Part shown: piece after piece, positions 25,007-39,200 of the stretch | Position numbering within the stretch: the first letter of the stretch is position 1 | How the letters are laid out: each line of letters starts with the position of its first letter | DNA from: Nemania diffusa | Taxonomy: Eukaryota > Ascomycota > Sordariomycetes > Xylariales > Xylariaceae | Reading direction: 5' to 3' | Length of the DNA: 64,000 nt | NCBI GenBank assembly: GCA_038501195.1 | Contig: JBBPUQ010000003.1 | Span: 5,362,501 to 5,426,500 of the forward strand | Position numbers and translations under genes: made by a program | The notes under the pieces: model-generated | Seen by the model: the letters and a program-made list of their open reading frames with translations, nothing else | Database searches by the model: none | Told to the model about the DNA's origin: nothing

Positions 25007-26002
25007 ATTAAAATTATTATTTATTTTTATATTATAATATAATATAATATTTAATAAATTAATATTATTAAAATATTTTAATATAATTTTAATAATATAA
25101 AATCTTTAATTTTTAATTATAGTTTAAATAAATTAATTTTAAGCTTTTATTTTTAAAGTTTATTATTAATATTTAAATTTTTTATTAAATTTTTTAATTT
25201 TAAACTTTATTAAATTTATATATTAAAAAAATATAAAAGTAATTATTAATTTTATTATATTTAATATTAAAATATAATATAATAATAATTATAATTTTAT
25301 TTAATTTAAAATTAATAATAAAATTTATTTATAATTTTATAAAAGTTATTATTTTTTAAATAAATTATTATAAAAATAATTTATATAATAAATAACTTTT
25401 TATATTATAATTTATAAAATTAATAAATTAATTTATAAATTTAAATTTTTATAACATTAATATATTTATTATATAGTTTTAATTATATTTTTTTTTTTTA
25501 ATATTTAAAATTTAAAATTTAATTTATAAATAATATTAATTATTTAAAAACATTTTATAAACATAAATAATAATAATTTTATTTGTTATAAAATTAAAAC
25601 TTTATTATAATAATTTTTGTTATATATTAATAAAAAATTTTTGTTAAAATATTTAATTAAGTAAAAAAGTTATAAAAATTAATTTAATAAATAATATTTT
25701 TAAATATTGTTTATAATAAATATAGCTAATTTTATTTTTAAATGAAATAATATTGTAATATTAGTTTAATATAGAATTTTTTGTTTTATTTTTTAATTTA
25801 AAACTATTTTAAATATAAAAATTATTTTAAATATAATTAATAATAATATTATTAAAAAAGCATTTTTAAAAAAATATTATATAATATTGTTATAAAAACA
25901 ACTTTTTAAAAATAACTTTTTTAAAATAATTTTTTTAAAAAGCTTTTTTATTAATTTTAATATTTATTTTTTTAATAAAAAAACAATGTTTTTTTTATAC
26001 AA

Positions 26003-26271
26003 TGTAACAATTTATATAAGCAACTAATTTTAATGCTTATTTTATTAATCATAGATTAAAACTTACACACTTTGTTGTGATATAATTTTGCAATTTCTAC
26101 TAATTTATAAAAACTACAATTTTTAAAATAACTTATTTTAAAAGATTTACTTTATAAAATCTACTTTAAAGAAATTTCAGTTAAACTTTATAACTTTATT
26201 TACAACTTTATTTGCGACTTTATTTGCAGTTTTATATATTTGTATATTTTATGCAGCGTATATATATAATT

Positions 26272-26309
<38 letters not shown>

Positions 26310-26350
26310 TAGTTAATAAAATTAATAAACTAGCTTCTATGCTTTTTACA
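26003..26350 (+). repeat. G3 5' LTR
   Basis: Better preserved than its partner (for example TTGTTGTGATATAATTTTGCAA where the right copy has only A/T changes). It contains a 27-nt T run at 26276-26302 and TGCAGCGTATATATA just upstream of it. Confidence 0.85.
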
Positions 26351-28850
26351 ATTATAATACTACTTTAAAATCGTTTTTTATTTATTAATAAATGTTTAAT
26401 TTAAATATATAATTATTATTTATTTTATGCAGTTTATATATAATAAATAAACTATTTTAACTTTATATTTAAAATAAAACTATTAATATAATATATTATT
26501 TATATTTTTTAAAAAAATGTTATTATTTAAAAACTTAAAGTTAAATTTAAAAACTAATTAAGTTTATTTAATTAATTAATTATAACTTTAACTATTATTT
26601 TAATTATTACTTTATTTATTATTTTATTATTTATAAAACTTATTAATAACAAAAATAAATTTTATAAACTAACTTTATATTAATAACTTAAAATAACAAA
26701 CTAAAATAGTAGCAGTAACTTTAAATAAAAAAAAAAAGCTTACTATTAAATAAAACACAATTGTTATATAAAAAATTTAAATTAACTTTTTTTATTAATA
26801 AATAATTATGTTATAAAAACAATTTAACTTAGTTATATTTTTTAAGTGCAAATATAAAAGCAATACTTTTAAAAAAGTTTTAAATGTTGTTTTTTAATTT
26901 TATAATATAGCTATATAGTTTATATTTAAAAAACTTTTAATTAAATTTAACAGTTAATATATTATTTATTAAAATAAAGCTAAAGTAAAAGTAAAATATT
27001 TTAAAAAGTTTTTTAATAATAAAAATAAATTTAATATTTAAGTTTATAAGTTTGTTAACAAATTTAAAAAAAATAAAACTATTTTTTATAATAAAAAAAG
27101 TTAAATATATTATTTGTTTTTTTAATATAAAAAACCTACTTTATAATTAATAAAAATTTATTATTAATTTATTATTTAACTATTTAATAATATAGCTAAA
27201 ATAGTTTAAATATTAATTATTGTTTATTATAACTTAAATTAAATTATAATAATTTAATAAACTTTTATTAAATATTGTTATAAATTTTTTAAATAAATAA
27301 ACATTTATTAATTTATTTTATGTTTTAATAGTTTTGTTTAAAAAGCAAAAATGTTTAAATTAAAATAAAGCTAGCTTTTATAAAAATATTTAAATATTAA
27401 TTTTAGCAGCAAAATTTTTAAAGCTAATATTAATTTAAGTTTTATATATAAAAAGTTTTATAACAAAGTTGCTAAAGCTATTTATAATTATTAACAATTA
27501 TTTAAATAAAATTAAAAAAATCAAGTTTTAAATATAGCTAATTTTAAAAAAAGTTTTTATTTTAATAACAAATTTAGCAAAACTAAAAAAAAAACTAAAT
27601 TTTTTTAAAATAGCAAATATAAAAAGTTAATTAACAATTAAAAAAAAATATACTAAAATAATAATATTTGTTTTAGTTATAAAAAAAAAACATATAGTTA
27701 AATAATGCTTTAAAAAAAAAATATATTAGTTATTTAAAAAATAAAAAATTATAACAAATTAAAATTTAATAAATTTTCTAGTTTTAAAAAGTTAAAAAAT
27801 AAATAAAATTAATAAAAGCTTTTACATTAATTTAAATGTTTATTATAACTAGTTTAAATATTTTAAACAATTTATTAAACTTTTTTTAAATTATATAAAT
27901 ATAAATTAATAAAATTAATATTATAACTATTATTTTATATAATATTAAATTTTAAACTAATTTATTAATTAATTAATAATTAGTTTAAAAAATTAAATGT
28001 TAATTTAAAGTTAAAGTTATTAAATTAAAAAAATTAATATTATTAACTAATTATTATAGCAAAGTAGTTAATAAAATAAACTAAATATTAAAAGCTATTT
28101 TAAAAATAAATAAACATTGTTTTTTTAATTAAAAGTTCAAAGTTATTAATATTAATTATTAAGTAATAATTAATTTATATTAGCTATTAAAACAAAACAT
28201 TTTAATAAACTATTAATATAAATAATTTATATAGCTTAATAATATTTTTACTTTTATATAATTTTTTTTTATAATTATTGTTTTGTTAAAAATTAAAACT
28301 AAAAAAACTATTAATTTAAAAGTTTAATAAAATATAAACTAATATAATAAAGTAATTAAAAAATAATATTATATTTTATAACAAAGCAAAATAAATTTAA
28401 AAACAAAAGCTAAATTAAAAAAAAGTAATTTTAAATATTACTATAAAATATTATAAAACAATATATTAACTAATAATATAACTTAAAACTTTAAAATTTA
28501 ATTTATTAATATAAAAGTTATTGTTTAAATAAAACAAAACTATATAAATAATTTAAATTAAACTTATTAAAAAAAACTTAATATATTTAATAAATTAATT
28601 TTAATTTAATATATTATAAAAATATTTAATATTAATTAAATAATTAATATTAATGTTTTATATAAAAAATAATAAAAAACTTTTAATAATAAATTAATAC
28701 TGTTTTTATTAAATAAAAACTTAAAATATATTAAGTTAATAAAATAAGTAATATTTAAAAAACTAGCTTATTTAAAAAGAATTTTTTTAAAATTTTAATT
28801 AATTAAAATATTACTGTTTTAATTTAGCTAAAATATAGTTTTAAAATGTA
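26351..28850 (+). pseudogene. G3 gag and protease region relic
   Basis: A-rich plus strand with GCT, AGC and ACT remnants, between the 5' LTR and the RT relic. By position it holds gag and protease. I could not place a zinc knuckle or protease triad and see no defined start. Confidence 0.5.
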
Positions 28851-30150
28851 ATAATAAGTTTAAAAATAGTAGTTTTTATAATATTATATATTAGTTTAAT
28901 ATATTTTTTTAAAAAATAAAAAAATAAAAAAACTATTAAAACTAAAGTTTATTAAACTAAATATAAATTTAAATATAATATTTGTTTTATTTATATTTAA
29001 GTTTTATTTAATTAATAAAAAGTTTTATATTAATTTTTAATAAAAAAACTAATTTTTAAAAAACTAAATTGTTTAAGTTTTTAATTTTAAAAATATATTA
29101 TTTAATTGCTATAAATTAAAAATATATTTAAAATTTAATATTATTAAAGTTTTTAATTAATTATTACTAATAGTTAAATTTTGTTTTTTAATTGCATTTA
29201 AAATTAAACTAAAAACTTTTTGTTAAATAGTTTTACTATTTAGTTTAAAAATAAAACTTATATAATAATAAAATTTTGTTAATATTTAATTTTATAATTT
29301 ATTTAACTAGTTTATTAATATATATATAAACAATATTTTAATTTATTTTAATACAACTTTTAAACATTAAAAACAATGTAAAAAAGTAATATATTGTTTA
29401 TATAAAGCTAACTTTTAAAAAAATATTTATAAATTTTACTTTAAAGTTATTATAGTTAATTATTTAAATATAATTTTAAAAGCTAGTTAAAATATTAAAA
29501 TAAAGTTAAAAAAAATTAAAGCAATTTTAAATTAAAAATTTAAAAACTTTAAACCTATAATATTAATTTAATTATTTTTAAAACTTTATAACTTTGTAAA
29601 AACATTTATTTATTATATTGGTAATATTTTTAAACTATTTATATAGTTATTAAAAAAAAACTACAAATAAAAGTTAAAACTAAAATAACAAAAAACTTTT
29701 AAAATAATAAAAAAACTAGTTATTTTAACTTTAGTACTAGCTTTTTTTTAATTTAAAAAGCTTTAATATATATTAAAATAAATATTTTATATAATATAAC
29801 TAAAAAAGCTATTTAACAAAAGCAAAAAAACAGTAAATAAAAACTTATTAATTATTTTTGAAAACTATAATTTTATATAAACAAGTTTATTTAATTTAAA
29901 ACTAAAAAATATTAATAGTAATATAAAATTTTAAATATTACTATTTTAAATTATTAAATATATAGTTTTAAATAATTATTAATTATTAAATATTAATTTA
30001 TTAATTAATTAAAAAAGCTTTTTTAATAAAACAAATTAAATGAGTAAACTTTTTAAACAATTTTAATATTACTTTTTAATATAAACAAAAAAAAAATAAC
30101 ATTGTAGCTAATATATTTTTTTAAAAAATAGCTAATTTGTTAACAGTTAA
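28850..30150 (+). pseudogene. G3 reverse transcriptase-RNase H relic
   Basis: At 29311-29350 the plus frame reads Tyr-Ile-Asn-Asn-Ile-Leu-Ile-Tyr, with the former catalytic Asp pair at 29329-29334 (AAC AAT). About 70-100 codons later follow a Leu-x-Leu-Tyr-Asn-Phe block equivalent to the Phe-Leu-x-Phe-x-Asn-Phe motif, and an RNase H start with Ala-Phe-Phe-x-Phe-x-Lys. Order and spacing match Gypsy polymerases. Confidence 0.8.
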
Positions 30151-31600
30151 AGTTTAAAAACAAAAAAAAAAAACTTTTATATTTATTAAACTAAATATAA
30201 TTAAAAGTTTTATAGCTATTTTTTAATTTATTAAAACTAAAATATTAATTATAAAAAATATAAACTTAGTTAATTTAATTTTTAAAAAAAATATAACTTA
30301 AAGCTTAAAAAATTATAATAAAAAAATTATAATATTAAAAACTATTATAAATAAAACAATTTTTTTCAATCGCTTTATTATAAAAATATATAAACTAATA
30401 TTAATAGTTTATTAAAACTAAAATAAATTAATATAAATATTAAAATAAAATTATTATTAGTTTTTTTTTTAAAAAAACTTATATTAATATATTAATAATT
30501 ATTATAAATATAAATATAACAAAAAAGTAAAAAAAAAAACTTTTAAACTATTATATTTAATATTTATATTATAAAATATTTAAAAATATATAATAATAAA
30601 TAACAAAAATATATTTTTTAACTAATATAAATATAATTATATTTAAGTATTTATTAATAAGTTTAATAAAATTATTATTATATTATTTAATTAAAAGATA
30701 AATAATATAAAAAAATTAATATTAAAATATTATTATATATTATATTATATTTTTAATATATTAAAAACTTAGTTTTTTAATAATATTAAACTATTTATTT
30801 TAAAATTTATAAAAACTTTAAATTTATTAATAAATATTAAATATAAATAAAATAATATTTATTATTTATAAATATAAAATGTTATAAAAAAAACAAATTA
30901 TAATTTAAACTAAAAACTATATTTTTATATAAGCAAATATTAAAACAATTAAAATATATATTTATTAATTTTAAACTTTGTTTATAACTTTTTATAATAT
31001 TTAACAATTAATATAATATTTGTAAAAGCAGTATTTAAAACTAAGCTTTAAAATTATTTAACTTTTATATTTAAAAAAAAGATTTTTATAAATAAACAAA
31101 TTAAACAAATATAAAAATTAATTAACTAAATATAACAAGTTTAAAAACTTATATATAAAGTTATTAAAGCTATATAAAAAAAACAAAAAATTTAAATTAA
31201 TAAAAAATAAAAGTTTGTTAATTTTTTTAAATATAATAAAATATTTTTATATAAAAAAAGTTTTTTAATATATATTTTAATAACTTGTTTTAATTTATAA
31301 TATTTTAAACTATTTAAAGTTTTTAAATAAAAAAAACATAACTATAAATTAAATATATTAAGCTTATATAAAAAAAAAACCTGTTTTATATAAACAAATT
31401 AAAAAAAATAAACAATAATTTGTTATTATAATAATTGTAAATTCTGCTATTAGTTAAAAAAATTAATAATAAATTAAAATTTAAAATAAACTAAATATTA
31501 AAATTAAAAACTTTTAATAAAGTTAAAAAACTGCAATATTAAGTTTTATAAAAAAGTTGTAACTTTAATAATATTTAATATTTTACAAAAAACTTCAAAA
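30150..31600 (+). pseudogene. G3 integrase relic
   Basis: The former catalytic Asp is AAT at 30779-30781. The former Glu is AAA at 30887-30889, again exactly 36 codons apart. The residues after the Glu (Lys-Thr-Asn) and the later Tyr-Ile-Ser-x-Tyr stretch match Gypsy integrases in order. The C-terminal region to about 31600 keeps the frame with stops; no chromodomain was recognised. Confidence 0.8.
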
Positions 31601-31825
31601 ATGCGCTTGTTATATTAAATTGCTACTATTTAAATAAATTAACTAAATTAAAACTACTAGTTAAATTATAAAACTAAATAAAAACAGCAGCTATAAATAA
31701 GTTTATAAAAAATTATAAAAACAATAATAAAACATTTAATTTAAATATTAAAATTAAATTTAAATATTATATTTAATTAATTTTAATTTAATTTATATTA
31801 AACTTTTAGTTTTTAAAAAAAATAA

Positions 31826-32158
31826 TATAACAATTTATATAAACAATTAATTTTTATGTTTATTTTATTAATTATAAATTAAAACTTACACACTTTATTA
31901 TAATATAATTTTACAATTTTTATTAATTTATAAAAACTATAATTTTTAAAATAACTTATTTTAAAAAATCCATTTTATAAAACCTGCTTTAAAAAAACTT
32001 TAATTAAACTTTATAACTTTATTTATAACTTTATTTGTAGTTTTATACATTTATATATTTTATATAACGCATATATATAATTTAGCTTTTTTTTTATTTT
32101 TTTTATTTTAAAGTTTTTAATTAATAAAATTAATAAACTAGCTTTTATATTTTTTACA
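31826..32158 (+). repeat. G3 3' LTR
   Basis: Co-linear with 26003-26350, slightly shorter mainly because the T run is reduced. Differences are otherwise mostly transitions. Confidence 0.85.
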
Positions 32159-32256
32159 ATTATAATATATAATATAATATAAATAAAAAAAAATAATTAA
32201 AATAAATTAAAATATTATTATTAATAAATATTATAAAAAAATTAAAAAAAAAATTA

Positions 32257-32356
32257 TTTAAATAAATAAAATAAAAGTTATAAAAATATATATTAATAAA
32301 AATTATTAAATAAATAAAATAAAAGTTATAAAAATATATATTAATAAAAATTATTA
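32257..32356. repeat. 48-bp tandem duplication
   Basis: A unit containing ATAAAAGTTATAAAAATAT occurs at 32271 and again at 32319, two near-identical copies in tandem. Confidence 0.75.
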
Positions 32357-32359
32357 AAC

Positions 32360-34720
32360 AAATAAAAAAAAGTTTAAAAAATATAATTAAAAATATAAAA
32401 AATAAAAACTTTTAAATAAAAATTTAATAAATTGTTTTATAAATAAAATCAAAACTTTTAAAATTAATAATATTATAAATAGTTTTATATTAAAAAAAAA
32501 AAAAAAACTAAAACTTTTAAAACAATAAATATTAATTTAAAATTATTAAAAATAATTTTAAATAAAATATTAAAAAATTTAATATTATTAAAACATTTTA
32601 ATATAATATTTTAAATATTTTAAAATTATATTAAATATTTTTTAATTATAAATAAACATTTTAATATAATATATTATTTTTTATTATTTTTATAAATAAA
32701 AAGTTTTAATATTAATAAAAAAAGTTTTATTAAATTTTTTATTATAATTTATATTATAATTATTATAATTATTAATTAATTTAAAAGTTTATTATTTATA
32801 ATAATTAAAATTAAAAAACTTTTTTTTATTATATTTAATTTATATAATAATTATTAAGAATTTTTTATTATAAATATTAATAATATTATAAATTTTATAA
32901 TTTAATATATTAATATTAAATATTTTATTAATAATTTTAATAATAATATTAAATAAATTTTATAAATTATTTTTAATATTTATAATAATATTGTAAAATT
33001 TTTTAATTTATTGTTATAAAATTATAATTAAAAATAATTTATTTATTATAATAATATTAAAAATAATTATAATAGTTTTTATTATTTTAAAAATATATAT
33101 ATTTAAAATAAATATAAATAAATTTATAAAATTATTATAATATATTTTAAATTTATTTTTTTTAATTTTATTAATAAATTTATAATATATATAAAAAATA
33201 ACTATTATTATATTATTATTTATATTATTTATATAGTTTTATATAAAAATATTTATTTATTTTTAAATATAAATAAATAATTCAAAATATATAATTATAA
33301 AATTTTAATTATAATATTATAATTATTTAATATTAATAAAATTGTTATTTTTAAAAATAACATTTTTTTATATTTATTAAAAGTTTAATTTATAAATTAA
33401 AAATTTTAACTTATATTATTAAATTTATATAATATAATTAAATAAATTAACACTTAATAAAAATTTTAAAAAAATAAATTAATAAATTTATAATTAATTA
33501 TAAAAAAGTTAAAAATATATTTATATATAAATTAATAGTTATAAATAAAAATATTATTAATAAATAAATTAATATTATTAATTTATTTAAAAATATTGTT
33601 ATAAAAAAAATAGTTTTAATATTTAAAATTATAATTAATTTAAATAATTTAAATAAATTTTTATTTATAATAAAAAAAAATGTTTTTATAATTAAAAAAA
33701 AAAATTTTAATTTTAAAAAAAATTTTAATATTAAAAAAAAAAAAAATAACTTTTTTAATATTAAAAATATAATTAGTTTTAAAAATAAAAATATATATTA
33801 AATTAAAATAAAAAATATAAAAAATTTAATAATAATAACTTTTTTATTAAAAAATAATAATTATATTAATTTATTATTTAAAATATATTTATATAAACAA
33901 TAATATTTAAATTAATAGTTTAAAATTTTATATTTTATTAAATTAATAATAAATTAAACAAGTTTTATTTTTATTAAAAAATATTTAATTATATTTAATA
34001 ATATATTAAATTTATAAATTATAAAATTAAAAAAATTAATAAAATTATTAATAAATTTATATTAAAATATTATTTATATTTATATAATTATTTTTAATTT
34101 TTATTTAATTTTAATATAAAGTTTATGTTTAAATAGTTATTAATTTAATATAATTTAAATTAAAATATAAATAATATTTTTATAAATAAAAAATAATTAA
34201 ATAAAATATTAAAAAAAAAAAGTTTTTTAATAATTAATAAATAATTATATATTATAATTAAAATTAATATTATTAATATTAAAAAAATAATTATAACAAT
34301 AGTTATAATTTTTAACTTTTATATTATTAATAAAAAATTTAAATTTATTATTAAAAAATTAATTAATATTATATATATATTTAAAATATATATTTTTTAT
34401 ATAAATTTAAATTTTATATTATTTATAAATTATTATAATTAAATATTAATTTAAATATATTTTATTTAATAAAGTTATTAATTTAATTAAAAAATAATAA
34501 ATTATAAAAAAATTAAAAAATAATAAGTTATAAAAAAATTAAAATATAAAAAATAATATATTAAAAAATAATTTTAAAAATAATGTTTTAAAAAAAACGT
34601 TTAAAAAAAAGCAACAAAAGTTAAAATTATTAATAAATTTATAAATAAAACTATATATATATAAATAAACAATTATATTATATATATAAATAAATATATT
34701 TAAAAATAAAAATAAACTGT
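32360..34720. other. Near-pure A/T DNA, no recognisable feature
   Basis: One of the poorest G+C parts of the window. It has only low-complexity A and T runs and a short tandem duplication of about 26 bp near 34490-34545. No coding relic, LTR or RNA gene is visible. Confidence 0.5.
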
Positions 34721-36034
34721 TTTTTTTAATATTTTTTTAATAATAATTTTAATATTTATTTTAAATATAATTTTAATAGTTTTTTAATTAATTTATATTA
34801 TTTAAAATATTTTAATAATAATATTTTTTTTTATTTGTTTTTTTATTTTTAAATTTTTTAAAATTAATAAATATTTATTATTAAATTTAAAAAAAAAATT
34901 AATTATATTTTTTATAAATAATATTTAAAACTATTATTTATTAAATTAATTTTTATAACTTTTTTATTTAATTAAATATTTTAATAAAAACTTTTTATTA
35001 ATAAATATTATTATAATAAAACTTTAATTTTATAAAAAATAAAATTATTATTGTTTTTATTTATAAAAATTTATTTAAATAATTAATATTATTTATTAAA
35101 TAAATTTAAAATTTTAAAGATTAAAAATGAATATATAACTAAAATTATATAATAAATATATTAATATTATAAAAAAATTAAATTTATGAATTAATTTGTT
35201 AATTTTATAAATTATAATAAAAAAGTTTATTTAATAAATGATAATTTTTATAAAGTTATAAATAGATTTTATTATTAATTTTAAATTAAATAAAATTATA
35301 ATTATTATTATATTATATTTTAATATTAACTATAATAAAATTAATAAATATTTTTATATTTTTTTACTATATAAATTAATAAAATTTAAAACTAAAAAAT
35401 TTAATATAAAACTTTAAAAATAAAAACTTAAAAATAATTTATTTAAACTATAATTAAAAATTAAAAATTTTATATTATTAAAATTATATTAAAACATTAT
35501 AACAATATTAATTTATAAAATATTATATTATATTATAATATAATAATAAATAGCAATTTTAATATTTTAGTTATATTTTTTATTAAAACTATTTATTTAT
35601 AAATAGTAGCTAATAAATATTTTTAAACTTATTTTTATATATAATTATAAAGTTTATTATATAAATTTAAAGTTTTAATTTAAAATATTTTTTTAAAATA
35701 TTTTTTAATTATATAAAAATAATAGTTTAATAAATATTATTATTTAATTTTAAATTATATAAATTATATTATTTAATATTAATAAATATTTTTTTAAAAA
35801 TTTATATATAATTATTAATAAAATAGTATAAATATTATATTTTTTTACAATTTAAAAAATATTAGCTAATAATATATAAAAGAATTTAATAATAAAGTTT
35901 ATAATAATAATATAATATAATATTATTAATTTATAAATAAATTTAAATTTATTTAATATTTTTTGTTTATTTATTATATATTTAAAATATTATAAATAAT
36001 AATTAATATAATTAAAAATTTATTTTAATAAATT
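34720..36034. repeat. Inverted-duplicate repeat, copy 2, first part
   Basis: Reverse complement of roughly 24320-25870 of copy 1. It carries the empty site for the solo LTR (around 35520-35540). It ends at 36034, where Gypsy element G4 interrupts it. Confidence 0.8.
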
Positions 36035-36335
36035 AGTTACAGCTAAACTGTATTTATTATATAAAAAAACAGTATATAAAAAATATACCAAAGCATTTAT
36101 TATATTTTGTAGTAAATATTTATTTTATTGTATTAAAAACAAACAATAAAAATATAACAAATAATATTAAAACAATAAAAAAAGTATTTATTACAAAAAA
36201 AAAAGCTTGTATATAATCAAGCTTGTTAATATAGACTTAATTTTTTTTTTTTTTTTTTTTTTAACTTAGTATTTTTTTTTAAATATACAGTATTTTTATA
36301 CGTGCTATATTAGCTGTTTTTTTTTAGCTTTTATA
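36035..36335 (+). repeat. G4 5' LTR, 301 bp
   Basis: Starts AGTTACAGCTAAACTG and ends GCTTTTATA (right copy GCTTTTACA). A perfect 7-bp inverted repeat AAGCTTG/CAAGCTT (36203-36209 and 36218-36224) encloses TATATAAT, a likely TATA element. A 22-nt T run follows at 36241-36262. Confidence 0.9.
36203..36224 (+). promoter_or_regulatory. Possible LTR promoter: TATA box in an inverted repeat
   Basis: TATATAAT lies exactly between inverted arms AAGCTTG and CAAGCTT in the middle of the LTR, where the promoter of an LTR element is expected. The second LTR shows the same layout with transitions (near 43144-43167). Promoter function is inferred from position only. Confidence 0.4.
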
Positions 36336-36339
36336 ATAT

Positions 36340-39200
36340 TAAACTTGTTTTATTTATTTGTTATAAATTAATATTAAAAAGTTCAATTTAATATTAATTT
36401 GATACTGATTTAATATTAAATATATTTAATACTAATATTGAAATATTGATTTATTATTAAATACTAAATTTTTTATTTAATATTGAATTTTTTTTACATT
36501 TTTTATATTAACTTTATATTTTAAAAAAAATACTGAGCTATAATATTGCAGATTTTTTTAGCGCTTAAAAAAAAAGAAGAAAAAAATATTTATATTAAGC
36601 AATTTTTATTTTTATTTTAAAAACAAAAATAGTTACTTTAATATCAAAAAAGCAGTTTTAAATTTTTTAGCTAAAAAGTTTATAATTTATAATACTATTT
36701 TATAAAAAACTGCATTAAAGTTTATTAAAAAACATTTTAATAGTTTTAAAAAAAGTATTTACTAATAATATTAAAACTATATAAAAAATAAAATAATATA
36801 AAACTTTTATATGTTTTATTTAATTATTAATAAAATTTAATAAAATATTTTTTTTTAAGTAAAAAATAAATATAAGTTAATTTATTAATAAAAATAATAT
36901 TATATATATAAAGTATTTTTTTTATTTAATATAATAAAATATAAGTTTAAAAATAAAAAGTTTATTATTAACTATAATATTTAAAAAAAGTTAAATAAAA
37001 TTAAATCTAAACTTATTTTTAACAAAATATATATTTGTATTATTATAATTTAAATATTTTATAAAGCAATAAATTAATTATATATTATAGCTTTTAATAG
37101 CAGTTAAAATTAAAACTATTTATATATTATTTGCTATATTATAAAAAATCTTATATAAAAAAATAAATAGTTTTTATAAAAAACTAAAGCAAAGCTTATT
37201 AAACATAAATAAATTTTAAAAATGTATAAAAAAAAAATTAAAAAATTATAAAATTATAACAAAGTTTTTTAAAAAGCTTTAATTAAAACATATAAAAAAA
37301 TACTTATTATATAAGTTATTATTAAATAAAAACTTATTTAATAAATATTTATTTAGCAGCTTTTTATTTAAAAAAGTTATATTTATATAAATAATATTAA
37401 TAATAAAGTTATTTTTAGTTAATTTATTTTAATAAAAAATATTTTATTTATTATTATATTTAAAAAAATTACTTAAAATTAAATTATTTAAAATAATTTA
37501 AACTTTAAAACAAATATTTAAAAACTTATTATTTTATATATATTTATTTTAAAAAGCTTTATTTGTAATATATTTATTTTAAAAAATATTACTTAAAAAA
37601 ACAGTTATAAAAAAAGTACAATATTAAATTTAATATTTTTAAACAATAAAAAACAAAGTATAAAAGTAATAAACTTTTTTATTTTTATTAATAATATTTT
37701 TTTAAATAATAAATTTATAGTTAAATTTTATTATTAATATTTATTTATAAAAAATAAACTTTAAATAAATATAAACTATTTTATAAATAAATAAAACTAA
37801 ATATATTATATTTTAAAATATATAAATAAATTAGCTGCTTTAAAAATTATTTTATTTATAAAATAGATTTTAAAACAAAACAGTTTTATATATATAACTA
37901 CTATAAAAGTTTTAAAATATTTATTAAAGTTATACAGTAATTTTTATAAGTATAAAAAAGCTTAAATTAAATATAAAAAACTTAAAATAAAAAAACTAAA
38001 AACATTTTTAAACTTTTAATTTAAGTTTATTAAATTAGCTAATTAAACTTATATATTTTGAATTAATTATAAACAAAATTTATATAATAAACTATTAAAA
38101 CAATTAAATAAAGTTATAATATTTAATATAAACAGTTTTGAAAATATTTTTAATATTTATTATTTTTGCGTTTAAATTATTAACTATTAATAGTATAAAA
38201 ACTTTATTAATAACTTTATTTTATAAAAAATTAATTAATAACTATTAAAATATAATATAGTTAATATTTTAAAAAATTTATTTATAAAAAATTTACTTTT
38301 ATAAAATTTATTTATAAAGCTATTACTTAGTAAAATTATATTTTTAATTATTAAATAATATTTTTTTATTTTAGTACTTAAAAAATTGAAAAATAAGCAT
38401 AAGTTTTATATAAAACTATAATATAAAAAAAAAATAATTTTAATATAAAAAAATCTTTGTTTTATTTGTTATAAAACTAATTACTGAAATATTAACTATT
38501 TATATTATAAAAAATATAAACGTTTAAATATTATTTAAGTTATAATAATTATAAAAAAAAAAAAAATTATTTCAAAAATAACTAAAAAGTTAATATAAAA
38601 AAAAAAAGTTTAAAAAATAAAAAAGCTTAAAATAACTAGTTTTTTTTTTAAAATTTATTATACTGTTAATTTTAAACTTAAATTAATATAAAAAAGTTTT
38701 ATTTAATTTTTTAAAAAAAAATTTTAAAAAAAAACTTTTATTAATAGCTTATTTAATAATATTTAATAAATTAAAACTTTTTATTTTTGTTTTAATTAAT
38801 ATAAAAATTAAAGTATATTTATATATAAATATTTGATTTATTAAAAAAATAATATAACATTTAAACTTTTTTAAACTGTTTAGTTTTAAATTTATTATTG
38901 TTATAAAATATAATAGCAATAATAACTAAAAAATTATTAAAGTATTAAATGTTTACTTTTATATTAATATATATATTATTTAAAATATTTTTATAATAGT
39001 ATTAAATATAAAATATAATATAATTATTAAATAAAAATTTTTTATATATTATAATATATTAGTTAACTATTAAAAATAAAAGCTAATATTTTTTATTATA
39101 AAAAAAAAAAAGCTTATTAAAAATATATTATTAAATAAAATAAAAAAATTAAAAAGCTCGAGTTATTAAATCGATACTATATAATAAAACAAATTATTTA
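36340..39200 (+). pseudogene. G4 gag relic with zinc knuckle
   Basis: The plus-strand relic between the LTR and pol. At 38458-38499 the frame reads Cys-x2-Cys-x4-Tyr-x4-Tyr. This is exactly the CCHC retroviral zinc-knuckle spacing (C-x2-C-x4-H-x4-C), with His CAY changed to TAC and the last Cys TGY changed to TAT. In Gag this motif binds the element RNA. Upstream is the presumed capsid region (about 36600-38450). The protease should follow but was not delimited. Confidence 0.75.

Larger units (their letters stand above)
21200..25870. repeat. Inverted-duplicate repeat, copy 1
   Basis: This segment aligns in reverse complement with 34720-36034 plus 43278-45930. Clear anchor pairs are 21620-21760 with 45400-45540, 23890-24010 with 43580-43710, and 24310-24400 with 35940-36030. 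Without its two insertions (the MITE and a solo LTR) it is about 3.7 kb. It is nearly pure A/T; I see no coding relic and no terminal repeats, so it may be an old transposon family or a segmental duplication. Ends are approximate. Confidence 0.8.
25999..32167 (+). mobile_element. Ty3/Gypsy LTR retrotransposon G3
   Basis: Direct LTRs of about 350 bp (26003-26350 and 31826-32158, offset 5,823) enclose a plus-strand gag-RT-integrase relic. The LTR begins TGTAACA in the left copy (TATAACA in the right) and a TTACA occurs near its end. The similarity continues about 9 bp beyond TTACA in both copies, so exact ends and the target duplication are uncertain. The total is about 6.2 kb. Both LTRs keep the plus-strand motif ACTTACACACTTT. 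All frames carry many stops. Confidence 0.85.
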
